Assembly: GCA_030411725.1 (NCBI GenBank)
Contig: MU839853.1
Location: 1 to 64,000, forward strand
Direction of reading: 5' to 3'
Length of the DNA: 64,000 nt
Source of the DNA: Echria macrotheca
Lineage: Eukaryota > Ascomycota > Sordariomycetes > Sordariales > Schizotheciaceae
Shown here: positions 32,418 through 43,404 of the stretch, in pieces
How the letters are laid out: every line of letters begins with the position of its first letter
Position numbering within the stretch: the stretch's first letter is position 1
Position numbers and translations under genes: made by a program
The notes under the pieces: model-generated
What the model saw: the letters and a program-made list of their open reading frames with translations, nothing else
Told to the model about the DNA's origin: nothing
Databases searched by the model: none

Positions 32418-34112
32418 ATGTCAACCGAAATGGACGAGAAAACGAAAAAACAAGGCCAGGAGACCCCATCTACCCCGATCCGCAGAGAAACAATGTTGGC
32501 GGCCATCACCCAGCCTCGGTGGGTGCCATGGGTGGCCCTGCTCTCACTGGTGGTCATCCTCTTCTGCGCGTCCGCGGCTGTCGGAATTGTTGTTGGCTCC
32601 AACAACCAAACCGTCGATTCGTGGGCCATCCAGCCAGCCGTTCTGCTAGCCATCCTGTCTTCGATCCTCAACATCGCCTTCGTCTCAGCCCTGTCTCCTG
32701 GTCTTGCCGTTCGGTTCTGGCTGCGGGCGAGCAAGGGCACAACGCTTGCACAGCTCCATCACATTTGGAATGCAAGGGGCCTGGGCATATTTGGTGCCCT
32801 CCGTGCCGGGTCCGAATCACAGAAGGTGGCGGTTATTTCGGCCTTCATCTACATCATTCAGTTTGCCAACGGACCGTTGCTCCAACGATCGACCTACCAG
32901 GTTGGCCGAGCCAGCAGCACGACACTGCTGCTATCGCTCGACTTGGCTCCAAACATCCCAGAGGGCACCCTGAACACTATCGGCGACGGCACTCCGGAGA
33001 CCATGGATGCCCACAGGAAGTGGATCATGGTTGAACAAGAGTGGTGGCAGAACACTACGATGGAAACCAGGGACGCCGATGGCTATGTTTGCAACGGCAC
33101 ATGTCTCGGAAACGTCCCTGGCGTGGGTATCACGCACTCGTGTACCACGTCGACGACGTATCTTGACTACACCGTCCCTGAGGCCGACAACAAAACCATC
33201 TTCAGCATCGCGTCCCATCTCGCAGCCAATGAAACGGGTGGTGCGTACCTGTTCCTTAATACCTCCTACGTGTCCGACATCAGCGAGTCGTGCCTCGCAA
33301 CCATCATCGTCGAAAACTGCAACATCACCGCCGGTCTCGTCGAGTACCCCATCGTGATCAAGGACAAGACAATTAGTCTTCGACGGTCAGAGCTGCTCAA
33401 TATGAAGGTACGTGAAACGTACTCGATGCCGGGAGACAGTCCCACAGCACCCAACAACACGCCGGGGGGGCCACTTGCCGCCCTCGAAAAGTTCATCTGG
33501 TCCAAGCTGGAAGACGACGCCGTCTCGCGCAGGCGGAACGACACTGGCCGTGCCGACACGGGGCGCACATACAGCTCGCCGGGCTTGCTAGCCGACATCT
33601 TTTTCGTTGCGGATCAGCAAAGCTACAGCACTCATGTTCTGGCGCAGTGCGGTCTCAAGTGGGCCTCACCAACCGAGTACGTGCTACTCTCGCTGCACGA
33701 CTTCATATTCCGCGCTGCTCTGCATGCTGGCGAGGATACCAAGGCCACTCAGACCTTCGAGGCGCACCGTGAAGGATTCGAGCTCATCTTTCGTTCCAAC
33801 GAAGGATATCTCGCCGCTGCAGCGGTGTCCGTTGGCGTGGCCGTCGCCACGTTGGTGGCCCTGATCTGGGGCTGGTGGTGGTTGGAGTTTCCGGTAGACT
33901 TTAGTCCTCTCGGCATCGCGAAGGCTTTCGGCGCACCGATTCTTCGGGACACAAAGTCCAAGCCAGTGTCTGACACACTCCTGTCAGAGAAGGGACATGC
34001 AGAGTTCCGTCTGGATACCGCACTCGGCGCTACAAGTCGTGCGAGCGCAGAGGACATTGAGGCCGCTGATGGTCAAGTCCGCGTGGTTGTTGTAGAGACT
34101 GGCAAGTCGTAG
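32418..34112 (+). CDS. large multi-pass membrane protein with glycosylated loop
   Basis: Predicted 564 residues, single exon as modelled. Helices are seen at about 36-60 (VPWVALLSLVVILFCASAAV), 68-95 (a second hydrophobic stretch ending in a charged FWLRASKG) and about 140-155. A further helix (about 470-495) precedes a Trp-rich GWWWLEFPVDF motif. Between them is a large loop with Cys residues and several N-glycosylation sequons (NTT, NGT, NTS, NIT), so it is probably extracellular. The architecture is that of a large ascomycete-specific group of plasma-membrane proteins often found beside HET and NLR genes. It resembles DUF3176-type proteins, but I cannot assign it firmly. A GTACGT at about 33408 could be a donor, but no intron is needed to keep the frame. 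Function is unknown. Confidence 0.8.
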   Translation: MSTEMDEKTKKQGQETPSTPIRRETMLAAITQPRWVPWVALLSLVVILFCASAAVGIVVGSNNQTVDSWAIQPAVLLAILSSILNIAFVSALSPGLAVRFWLRASKGTTLAQLHHIWNARGLGIFGALRAGSESQKVAVISAFIYIIQFANGPLLQRSTYQVGRASSTTLLLSLDLAPNIPEGTLNTIGDGTPETMDAHRKWIMVEQEWWQNTTMETRDADGYVCNGTCLGNVPGVGITHSCTTSTTYLDYTVPEADNKTIFSIASHLAANETGGAYLFLNTSYVSDISESCLATIIVENCNITAGLVEYPIVIKDKTISLRRSELLNMKVRETYSMPGDSPTAPNNTPGGPLAALEKFIWSKLEDDAVSRRRNDTGRADTGRTYSSPGLLADIFFVADQQSYSTHVLAQCGLKWASPTEYVLLSLHDFIFRAALHAGEDTKATQTFEAHREGFELIFRSNEGYLAAAAVSVGVAVATLVALIWGWWWLEFPVDFSPLGIAKAFGAPILRDTKSKPVSDTLLSEKGHAEFRLDTALGATSRASAEDIEAADGQVRVVVVETGKS

Positions 34113-34803
34113 TTGTATATGTGATCACGACAGTCAGCAATACGAGCGTATCAATCTTCTTTTCAATCTTCCCAATTGTCTTTCAGTCAAGGGACCATCG
34201 AGATTAATACTTTCTTGGGGAAAATATTTTACATGTGGCAACGCAACGTGAAAAGTGATAAAGAAGAGAGAAGGGGATGTTGAAGCCGAAGCAGAGACAG
34301 CGGACCTGGGAAAGCCGCCGTTGGTCGAGACTGCCCTGAAAGCGGGCGTTGACATATGTCAGCAAAAGGGCCACAATAAAGATAACGGAGAATCCTGTAA
34401 TTGATGGACAAAACTTGATTTCCGAGAAGGGAGCCCAGGAAAGCATGTCCTGCCCTCTTGACGCTCGTAGTCCCGCCTCCTTTTTGAACACGCAGGCAGG
34501 GACGCGAGACTTACTTGCGAGGAATAAGTATCAATTATTATTGTAAGTAGGTAGGTAGGTATCTAATAGTGCCCAGTAAGCTCCGGGGATACGAGTTGTC
34601 TGCGATGTCGCCTTGTCGGGCGGCTTAGCGCGGCTTTACGCTAACGATCCGGCGTGCTTCCTGGCCCTCACTTGAAGCGACAAATTCCTTTGTCAGTTAG
34701 ATTATGTGTCGAACAATTCTTATCTTATTATTTCAATTTTCAGGTCCAAGAGCAAGTCTATAACATAATGCCTGTCTGAAGATAGGATAAGAATTACATG
34801 ACG
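34113..34803. other. intergenic, convergent 3' flanks, with GTAG microsatellite
   Basis: 691 bp between convergent genes. It contains a short GTAG tetranucleotide run at 34547-34561 and otherwise nothing recognised. Confidence 0.5.
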
Positions 34804-37800
34804 CTAGAAACAACAGCATAAGCGCCTGGATCTATGAGCCCTATTTTGAGACTCTTTCTCTTTACCCTCATGCCGACGAACCCTCTCCATCTCTTGCCGA
34901 CGAACCATCTCCCCTGTGTCCGGGGGGAGCATTATCGGCCACCTTTTATCGCTATGACGGGGACCCGGCGGATCTTCTCTCGGGCCCCGATGTTCCTCAG
35001 CTCTCCGCCTTGTGGTTCGGCGTCCCGGGGTGGTAGCAGATACGTCGGGTACACGTACTCTTTGCTTGGCGCCGGAGAGTCCATCAGTCGACCTCCTCAC
35101 AGGTCTGGGTCTTAGGTCTTCACTGTGGTGCCAGGTGTGACCGGCTGCGACTCTGTTTGGGGAGATCATTTCTCGTGCAAAACTTTCCAGTGCCGGAGCA
35201 GAGGCTCTGGTGATATTGGCAGATTCACGGTCCGAGAAGGAAGCGGTGCGAAGATTCCTCGAGTCGCTCTGGAGCTCAGCAAAGGTCTTTGCTCCGCACT
35301 CTCTCAAAAACACAACCATGTCTTGTCCGGACACTCCCTCGAGCCGTTGACGCTGGGCATACATGGCCCAGTCCAAGGCTGTCATCTTGGCCCTACTCCA
35401 GGCGTTGATGTTGGCGCGGCCTGTCGCCAGAAGGAAGTCGATTATGAAAATGAGCTCTGAACAGTCCCGCTGTTCTCCACCACCCTCGGTCAAGCGCGAC
35501 TCAAAGATTGGAGCGGTGCAGATGCCCGCGGCCGCCGCAGCAATGGCACCGCCAAGTCTTGTCTCCGGGGACTGGAGGGGGAGTTCTGGCTCTCGCTCCA
35601 CAAACATCCGTACGATCTCGATTGCGCCTTTGCAGGCAGCCGACTCGAGCGCCGAGTCCAGTGCTGTTTCCGAGTGTTGCAACCGTTCTTCGTCTGTCCT
35701 GCCAACTTCGGCTCCGTGCTCTAGCAAAAGGGCAGCGAGTTCAGCGACGTCCGTCTGTGAAGGCACGGGCTTATGAAGAAGGCTTTCGACAGTTGTCTGC
35801 AGCAACGTTCCCCAGGTGTAGCCTGGCCAGTTAATGTTGTGGAGAAGATCGGCCTCGAGGAGATATCTGGCGGCGTCAATATTCGCAACTCGTGCCGCTA
35901 TTTCGCCCTCAGTGGTAAACTTGCTGGCGTCTGTGCATCGGTTCTTGGAGGTACTGGGCCGAAAGGTCCGGGCCTTGCAGTCCAACAGGCGACGGATGAT
36001 GCCGATATCTCTCTTCTTCCATATTGCGACCTGCAGGGCAGTTCGTGGCACTGGGAATCCAGAGCAGCTGGGGCAGCAGTCCGGGTTCGGGAACATGTCT
36101 TCCGACATCACCATGTTGACATCGACAACACGCCGTCGAGATGAAACGCGGGACGAGTCGGCGGTTGGAGAGGTACCGGACATTTCGAGGAGCCAGAGAG
36201 CGACCTCCTCCCTCCCCACCGAGAGAGCAAAGAAGAGCGGCGGGCCTCGCGGCTGCTCGGTGCCGGAAGGACGTGGACTTAGGTTTAGGTCCGCACCGAA
36301 TTCGGCGAGTAACTCCAACATGGGGATCTGGTTGTTCTGGATCGCGGCATGGACCGCGCTTCCGTGAATGCCCCCGGTGAAATCCACGTTGGCCTTGATC
36401 CTTCTGGTCTGCAGCAGCGCCCGCGCCATTGACGTGTCTCCACAGATCTGCAGGGGGACAGCACCGGTGCCATCCACCACGTTTGGGTTTACCGAGCATT
36501 CCAACAGTACGGTAAAGGCCGCTCGATTACCGGCTTTCACGGCCTCAACGACTGCATAGCGGCCGCTGCGGGATTGGGAATTGAGATTCTCCCTTACCAA
36601 AGACGACTGGGTCTGAGCGAGGAACATTGAGATGAGAGAGCCCGAGGTATCGTCCTTTCGGTCACACGCTCGAACGGCGGCCTCGTGAATTTCAGCTCGG
36701 TCTCCGTCTTCTCGTAGCCATACTTCCAGAACAAGTTTAACCGTCCTTAGGTCGCAATGGGAGGCAGCAGTGCTCAAAAGACTGTCCCTGGCCGCGTCTC
36801 GAACATTGATATCCGCCCCTTGGCGAAGCAGATATTGCAGGACTTCTTCGTGACCAGCATATGCAGCCTCGAGAAGCGCTGTCCTCTTGGTATCGGGATG
36901 TTGGGTGTCGACAGGGCATCCAAGCTGCAGCATTCGTTCCACTATCGGGACCGGTCGAGATTGGTATCGTGCCGCAAGAGAAAGCAGAGTTGCTCCTTCC
37001 TGTGTCCGAACATGGCTTGCGTTTGCCTTGTCCGCCTCCGAGGTATATTCGAATATATCAGCGATGCCCCAAATGGAGGCCAGAACCAGGGGCGTAGGCG
37101 GATCGACCATAGCATCTCGAATTTTGGCCGGCAGACTGCTCGGGCTTTTGCTGCCCAAATCATGCAACCAGTTCAGTAACAGTGGCTGCGCCTGCGAATC
37201 GGACGTTCCAACGACTCCCCCGACGCTCCGAGTTCCGTGACAAAAGTCTTTGAGGAGGCGGGCGAGTACCCCGGAGCTTCTGTGCTTCTGCGACTCTGCG
37301 AAGTGGTCTGCCCACAACAGGAGCGCGTATTCTAAGAAATCGTCTTTAGACTGTACGTTCGCGTGTGAGGCCGTGCTGCTTGAGGCCGAGCCAGAGGTCA
37401 TAGGAATGTGACCAGACTCCACGAAATCTCCGGCCGGATCAGAGATGTCCCCAGGGACGGCCTCCAGGTCGACCGTACGGGCTGCCATGCCATCAGCTCT
37501 TTCACCGGCGGTCGAATGAAAACTTGTGCTGCTGTCGGGCATGCCTCCCGATTCCGTCTCAGCGATTGACGCCGCTTCGCTCGCTGTGCTGCCGCTATGG
37601 TTGAAGTGAACGAGGAGGCACCGGATGCAAGAAGCCGCCATTTGGGCATGGCAACGCTCTATCGCGTATTCCTCCTCGGGTCGTTGAAGGAGATAATCTC
37701 GGACCGATACGTGTGCAAATTTGAACGTGCCATCGGTGCCGCAAACCAGGAAATTGCTGCATAGTTTCTGGATGAGCTCGGCATCCACTGATTCATCCAT

Positions 37801-40556
37801 GTCCTGGGTAACTTTCGTAAACTGGTCTGGGACGTCAGAAACCGGCCTCGGGCTTTTTTGGTCATTTTCGTCCTCATCTTCGTGCCGAATAGCGCAAACA
37901 ACCGCGTCAATCGACAAGTCTCGCTTGGCCGCCAAAACGATTCGGTACGCTCGTCTAGCAAGCGTGGCTGCCCACGAGTTTACCGTGGAACCCGTGTTGT
38001 CAGTATAAGCTTGGTCGTACGCTCTCTTCAAATCTGGGAGCTGGGAAATCGTTTTGCCCAGCTCGAGGGCAGAAATTCTGGCTGCGGCATCTTTTTCAGT
38101 CCTAGGTCTTTCTGCCATCGGACCCCTGAGAATTGCGGCGAGATGGAGTTTGGTCCATTGGAACCTGCGATATGCGGTCCGTGGTCAGCGGCGGCCGGAC
38201 AAAAGTCTGTTCACCAATGCTATGGGTACCATGGATGGAACTACTCACCCGCCCTGGGCCCGTTCTTTCAGAGCCTCCACGAGTCTGTTCTCCAATTCGG
38301 GATATTTCCCATCTAGCAACCTCTTTCCCAGATTGAGCTCGTCGCAACCCTCGACCTCGGTTTGGATTAAGCGCTCAAGATCATCACGCGTGAGGTTCTG
38401 CTCGCTGTCCAGGTCCCGTCTATGCCAAGGGGGGAACGTGGCTGGCAGCTCGACGCCGTTCCGACTCGACAACAGTATCTTGATGCTGCAGCTATCTGGA
38501 CTCCTCTGGTAAATAATGGACAGCGAAGATAGCAAGACATCGTAGTCTTCGCATTCGTCGAGGGCGTCGATGATAATTGTGATCTTCAGGAACTGAGGGG
38601 CCAGTTCTTCCCCTATTAACTGACAGCAGTCTTCCGCTGTGAGCCGCCGACGGTCGCCGGACGGGGACCGTGGTTGAACCTTCTTGTACCGGGACCGGAC
38701 TGCTTCCGCAACTGAAAAGCCGTCAGGCTCCCACGATAGTTGCGCCACCAGAGAACGGAGGACCTCGACAGCTGACCCTGTTTCGCTCCGGACGCAGTAG
38801 AAGAACGCAAGTCCTGCTCCCGAGTCACTTCGGTTCATTTCATAAAGCCATTCAACAATGGTCGACCTGCCAAAATGAGCGGTTAGGTTTGTGTGACTGT
38901 TCTGAGATATTTGAAGAGAACGGCTTCACCTACACCAGAGAACTTTTTCCAGTGCCAACTGCAGCTGCGTCAGCCGTTGAAGACTCCAACGTTTCAAGGG
39001 TGTTTAGCCCGAGCTTCTTACCTGAGCCGGTCAGCCAGAAAGTCGGCGTCTCTGACCTCAGCCATGCATCCACGACTTCTCGAACTCGAGCACCGCTTCG
39101 TTTTGCGTAGTACTCTCCCATCCTGCCTCGTACGGTCTCGTGATGGTCTCCGACATCAACGGAAGATACCCAGTTGAGGACTTCAATCGTCATTTTCTGC
39201 TCGGCCTGTAAGCTATTTTTGATTTGCTCAATTTTCTGCTTCGTGCCGTCGAGAGCCTTGTCAACCACCTCTTTCATACGCTCAATGAGACCCTCGTCCC
39301 ATGCAGTTGCCGTGATCAAGTGTTTCGCAAGACGCTCGCATTTCTGGTGTCGCTGATCGATGTCTTCAACCTGGCTCTTCCAGTTATGTCGCTTGATGGT
39401 GTCGGAAGCTGTCCGAATTGCCGTATTTGTATGCAAGGTAGTAGATGCGCTGGCTAGGAACCGAAGAATAGCAACGTATAAATCGGTTAAGGCATCGTGA
39501 AGGCGTGTCAACAGGGCGGTCAGACGATTCGTAGCCACCTTGCGCTCAACTTCCCAGTAGATTAGGACCAAATCGGTGACTAGATCAACCCCCTTTAAAA
39601 GGGCATCGTGCTCGGTCTTGGCATTGCCAATGAGCTACAAAGATGGAGTCAGCTCGACCGATAGGACCTCAAATTTTCCACTTTAGGCAAACATACTTCA
39701 ACAAGCACAGCCAGACCGCCCAGAGGAAGCCCTACAAGCAGAGGGTCCACCCCACTCGCAGCCGACCACACGGGCTTTGTGACCTTTGCAAACTCAACAA
39801 GTCGCTGAATGATACTCCGTATCTCGGTGGGCCGCTCCCGGAATGGGAAGCGCACCGTCCATGCTCGCGAGTTGATCCTTTTGATCTGCTGGTCCACGAC
39901 ATTCTGTCAACATTTGTCCCGTTAGCATCTGCATTCTTTGAAGGGGTCGGAATAAGCTTTTGGATAGACAATGACTTTGGCAAAACGGCAAGCAAGATAC
40001 ATACCCTCATGATATCAACAAGGGGCCGCGGCGGTGTATCCGCGCTGACATTAATAGTGGATGTCTCGGTCAAGACACATTCAAAGCTGTGCCACAACTT
40101 TCCGTCCTCTTGCAGGAATTTCTCGCGAGCTATGAACCAGCAACTGGTCGTAACTTCCACTATCAGAGAACCAGCTTTTGATGCTCTGTCGGTTCCTGCT
40201 ATTGAACCCTCGGAGAAGGTTACGGTTTCCCTCGGCTCGATAAGCACCTTGTCCCTTGGGTTGTCGTTTGTTGCCTTGGGCATCTCTAATATTGGACGGA
40301 CAGCCGTCGCTGGTGTATCGTCGCGCTCGAGCACAGCAGTTCCATTTTTGGGGATTTGGGTCGGAGTCTGTCGCTGGATTTCTGGTGCCACTGTCTTCTC
40401 GTCGACTTTTTCGTCGCCGACTGCCGGGGCAGTCCGGGTTCCAACCGCGGCGGTTCCCGTGGTGTTCCCGGTTGCAGGGTTCCCAGAAACATGACGACTG
40501 AACAACCGCTTGCACGATAGAAAATCGCACAGACAGCTACAAGTATCTATGCTCAT
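34804..40556 (-). CDS. NACHT-ankyrin NLR (STAND) protein
   Basis: Predicted 1791 residues in six exons: 40556-40005, 39903-39697, 39634-39022, 38958-38934, 38866-38249 and 38164-34804. All five introns (101, 62, 63, 67 and 84 nt) have GT-AG ends and join in frame. An N-terminal NACHT-NTPase-associated domain runs from about 150 to 430 (CWFIAREKFLQEDGKLWHSF and following). The NACHT ATPase has Walker A VGTGKSS at 458-464 and Walker B IIIDALDE at 563-570. The RAQGGFQWTKLHL helix that follows is typical of fungal NACHT proteins. Ankyrin-type repeats span roughly 1055-1620 (for example ALLEAAYAGHEEVLQYLLRQ). The tail is basic and ends RRLCCCF. Fungal NLRs are signal-gated death or immunity receptors: the ankyrins sense and the NACHT domain oligomerises. 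The N-terminus is Cys-rich (TCSCLCDFLSC). It is head-to-head with a HET gene at 41274. Confidence 0.9.
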
Positions 40557-41047
40557 TGTCGCGTGAGATCGATTCGCGCAAAGCGGTCCGTCACTTGGAG
40601 GGGACGATGATTCTCGAGATGAGGATGTGTTCAAGTTTGTCAAACAGGCTTGAGGAAAGAAAACTTGTGGTCACCCTTCAAACCCAGGGCGACACAAGCG
40701 GGAACCGCGCCAAAAGTCAAATGTTCTGATTTGCTCGCCCTGGCCTGTGGGCTGCGGTTTCAACGCTGAATGGGCGAAACCACGACACTGATGGCCACGT
40801 CACTGCAGCAAAGACTGGGAAATCATTGGACATATGAGATCTTAGCTCCTGAGACAGTGCTCCATGTGGCCAACGGGAAAACATTGAGCGGCGCAAAGTG
40901 AATTGTATCGATAAGAATCGCCAAATCCACAAACCGTCATGGCCCGGTTCTCCCTGATGAATGCTCCAACTGGGACGGCCTCCAACTGCTCTGATCGTCA
41001 GTTGGAGCTCAACTACCTACACTACCTGCAGGGAAAGAAAATTGTCA

Positions 41048-41102
41048 CCAATGGGACTGCGCCCCCTTTCAGGAATATTTGGCCAATAACATGAGAGCCA
41101 AT
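41048..41102 (+). promoter_or_regulatory. triple CCAAT box upstream of HET gene 3
   Basis: CCAAT occurs at 41048-41052, 41083-41087 and 41098-41102, all in the same orientation, 172-226 bp upstream of the HET ATG at 41274. This is the normal zone for Hap2/3/5 (CCAAT-binding complex) sites. It lies in the 717-bp region shared with the divergent NLR gene (start 40556), so it may influence both. No TATA box was seen. Confidence 0.5.
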
Positions 41103-41273
41103 CGAATCGCGCGCCCAAGAAAGAGGGCGGTGGCTGGTTAGCACCTGAGGCATCCAGAAATTTTGCCCCTCATCAGTTCCAGTCCTTCGAGATTCGTCTT
41201 CTCGCTGCTGGTATCCACCTTGTGACATCACCGTGACCGTCACGAATCACAAAAACACACCAAGTTCCATTCC

Positions 41274-43145
41274 ATGTCGACCACAAGGGTCGGCCCTTGC
41301 TACACCTGTTGTCTGGAGGGGTGGCCGCTGTCCAGGACGCAGAGGAATCACGACATCTCGCTCCGCGACCTTGACGCTGCGGCTCGAGGCTCGGCATGCA
41401 CAACCTGCTCACTTATTCGAGATGCCGTCGTCACGTTCGCACCAGTGGTTGACGCCGAATTCCGAAACTCCGGTCTTGCGAGCTCCAAGCCTGAGCTCAA
41501 GGCAGTGAAGATCGCATGTCACGACTTCATCCAAGTCAGCCTCCGTTATGAACTATTGGCTGGTGAGGTGCGGCAGATACTGGTACCGCTCGACATATTT
41601 CTCGACGTCGAGACCATAAAGACGGTACCGGTACCTCCGGTAGGTGCACCTGCTCGACTGATTTCCCGAGACCTACCCAGCCGCCTGAACGTGAGCTGGG
41701 CGGCCAACCTTGCGCGGACGTGGATCCGGCAGTGCGATGAATGCCATCCACTGTGCAGAGCGCCGAGCAATCCTCACTTACCAACCCGCATTCTGGATTT
41801 GGGAATTCCGGGCGTCGACGAAACAGTCAAGTTGAAGGTCTCGGGCGATGAGCATGGACAGTACATTGCGCTCAGCTACCGATGGGGAACAGTTGCCGAA
41901 GGAGGATCAACGCTGCTCACCACGACTACTTCTATTGCCGACCGATTGAAGGGAATCCCGTGGCACGACATCCCTCAAACGTTCCGGGACGTCATCGAAC
42001 TGTCACGAGAACTAGGAATACGCTATCTCTGGATTGACTCCCTTTGTATTGTGCAAGACGACGAGGAAGACTGGAACAAGGAAGCAGCGCGGATGGCCGA
42101 GGTATACGGCAACTCGTTTCTCACAGTTGCCGCCACTTCGGCCCCAAATAACAACGCCAGTCTGTTCACCGAAAGGTGGACGCAGTTCAAGATTCCTGGG
42201 AGTCCTGACACTATCACCCCTCGGCTTGCGTCAAAACGGATCATCAGGGCCGCATCATCCACGGAAACCGAGCCAGACGTCCTAGTAAGTCCAGCCGGTT
42301 TTGTCCGGTACGGGATGCACATGGCACATGCTCAGTTTATGGAAGGGGATAATGCACAGCAACACGCTGTCGATTCTCCACTGCTCACCCGTGCATGGTC
42401 TTTCCAAGAGCGGCTGCTACCGCACCGCACACTTCATTTCCACGCCGAGGAAATGGTGTGGGAATGCAAGATGGATATGCGGTGCGAATGTGGACGAATG
42501 GATCGCAACCCGCGCGGATTTCCTCCAAGTCTGGGCAAAGCGTCCGGACTTATACTAACGACGTTGCCGTCACGAATTTGGCTCAAATCTTCAATGAATT
42601 GGGCAATGCTGCACCCGGAACTTCGGCCTGACCTCGCTTGGGTCTGGCTTGATCTCGTCTCCGAGTACCTGCAACTCGACCTGACCTACGAAACGGACCG
42701 TCTGCCAGCTCTGTCGGGATTAGCAGCCAGGTTTGCACATCCGGAGCTGGGAACGTATCTTGCCGGGCTGTGGGAAGCAACACTGCCCGAAGGGCTACTC
42801 TTCCAGGTGGTTCCTCTGGAGGGCGCACACTGTCGAATTCGCCCAGCAGAACCAAGCCCGGCAAGACATCCAGGGCCAGCCGACGCACCGACGTGGGCTT
42901 GGTCCTCCATACCACTTGGTCGGGGAACTGTCGTCTCATTTTCCGATATTTTAGCTGTATGTGAAATTGACGGGCAGAATTGGGCGAGGTCGAAGCATTT
43001 CCGTCTCGTCGATTCTCGGGTCGATCTCTCAACTGCCAATCGCTTTGGCTGGACTACAGGTGCATACCTCACAGTCTGTGGCTTGCTTGGAGACTGCAGC
43101 GAGCTCATCGGCAGTCTGGTCACCCGTCCCGAGACCAGTAAGTAG
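41274..43145 (+). CDS. HET-domain protein 3, frame broken near 3' end
   Basis: Open frame of 623 residues. The N-terminal lead has paired cysteines (CYTC at 9-12, CTTC at 42-45). HET blocks are YIALSYRWG (197-205), YLWIDSLCIVQDDEEDWNKE (251-270) and the downstream RAWSFQERLLPHRTLHF (373-389), typical of the long HET class. The C-terminal beta-type region proceeds to TTGAYLTVCGLLGDCSELIG and then stops at 43145. The sequence expected next continues in another frame until 43404, so the gene seems to have suffered a one-base change or to hold an unusual splice. A 46-nt GT-AG pair (43119-43164) would restore the frame but has a poor donor and no branch point. Divergent from the NLR gene. The missing tail does not include the HET core. 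Confidence 0.88.
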   Translation: MSTTRVGPCYTCCLEGWPLSRTQRNHDISLRDLDAAARGSACTTCSLIRDAVVTFAPVVDAEFRNSGLASSKPELKAVKIACHDFIQVSLRYELLAGEVRQILVPLDIFLDVETIKTVPVPPVGAPARLISRDLPSRLNVSWAANLARTWIRQCDECHPLCRAPSNPHLPTRILDLGIPGVDETVKLKVSGDEHGQYIALSYRWGTVAEGGSTLLTTTTSIADRLKGIPWHDIPQTFRDVIELSRELGIRYLWIDSLCIVQDDEEDWNKEAARMAEVYGNSFLTVAATSAPNNNASLFTERWTQFKIPGSPDTITPRLASKRIIRAASSTETEPDVLVSPAGFVRYGMHMAHAQFMEGDNAQQHAVDSPLLTRAWSFQERLLPHRTLHFHAEEMVWECKMDMRCECGRMDRNPRGFPPSLGKASGLILTTLPSRIWLKSSMNWAMLHPELRPDLAWVWLDLVSEYLQLDLTYETDRLPALSGLAARFAHPELGTYLAGLWEATLPEGLLFQVVPLEGAHCRIRPAEPSPARHPGPADAPTWAWSSIPLGRGTVVSFSDILAVCEIDGQNWARSKHFRLVDSRVDLSTANRFGWTTGAYLTVCGLLGDCSELIGSLVTRPETSK

Positions 43146-43404
43146 TGAGCTCAGGGACGTGCAGTTCTTTAACGATAATCGATTCGACATCGCCATCGGG
43201 GTTGATATTCGACAGAAAATCCGCTGCTTACACATTGGCGAGGCAATGCGACCTCCCACTGGCTACGGGCTCGTTATACAACAAATCTCCGGGGATGCGT
43301 ACAGGGCGAATACTTATCGTCGGCTGGGAGTGTTGACATACAGGAAGTACAGGACGATACGCTATGAACAGTGGGAGGATGTGGCTGAGATATGCCTCGT
43401 GTAA
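43146..43404 (+). pseudogene. out-of-frame C-terminal remainder of HET protein 3
   Basis: In a different frame from the main HET reading frame, this segment encodes SELRDVQFFNDNRFDIAIGV, continues through IRCLHIGEAMRPPTGYGLVI and ends at a stop at 43404. The pattern (a hydrophobic strand, 'LHI/L', 'GLVI', then YRRLGVLTY) is how long HET proteins normally end. It therefore belongs to the gene starting at 41274. The frames differ by one base, and the switch must lie between about 43094 and 43155. It is unclear whether this is a mutation, a sequencing error or a splice I cannot recognise. Confidence 0.7.

Noticed and set aside
33405..33480. Intron in the membrane protein gene at a GTACGT site
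   Set aside because: The frame is open through it, and no acceptor with a branch point gives a better protein.
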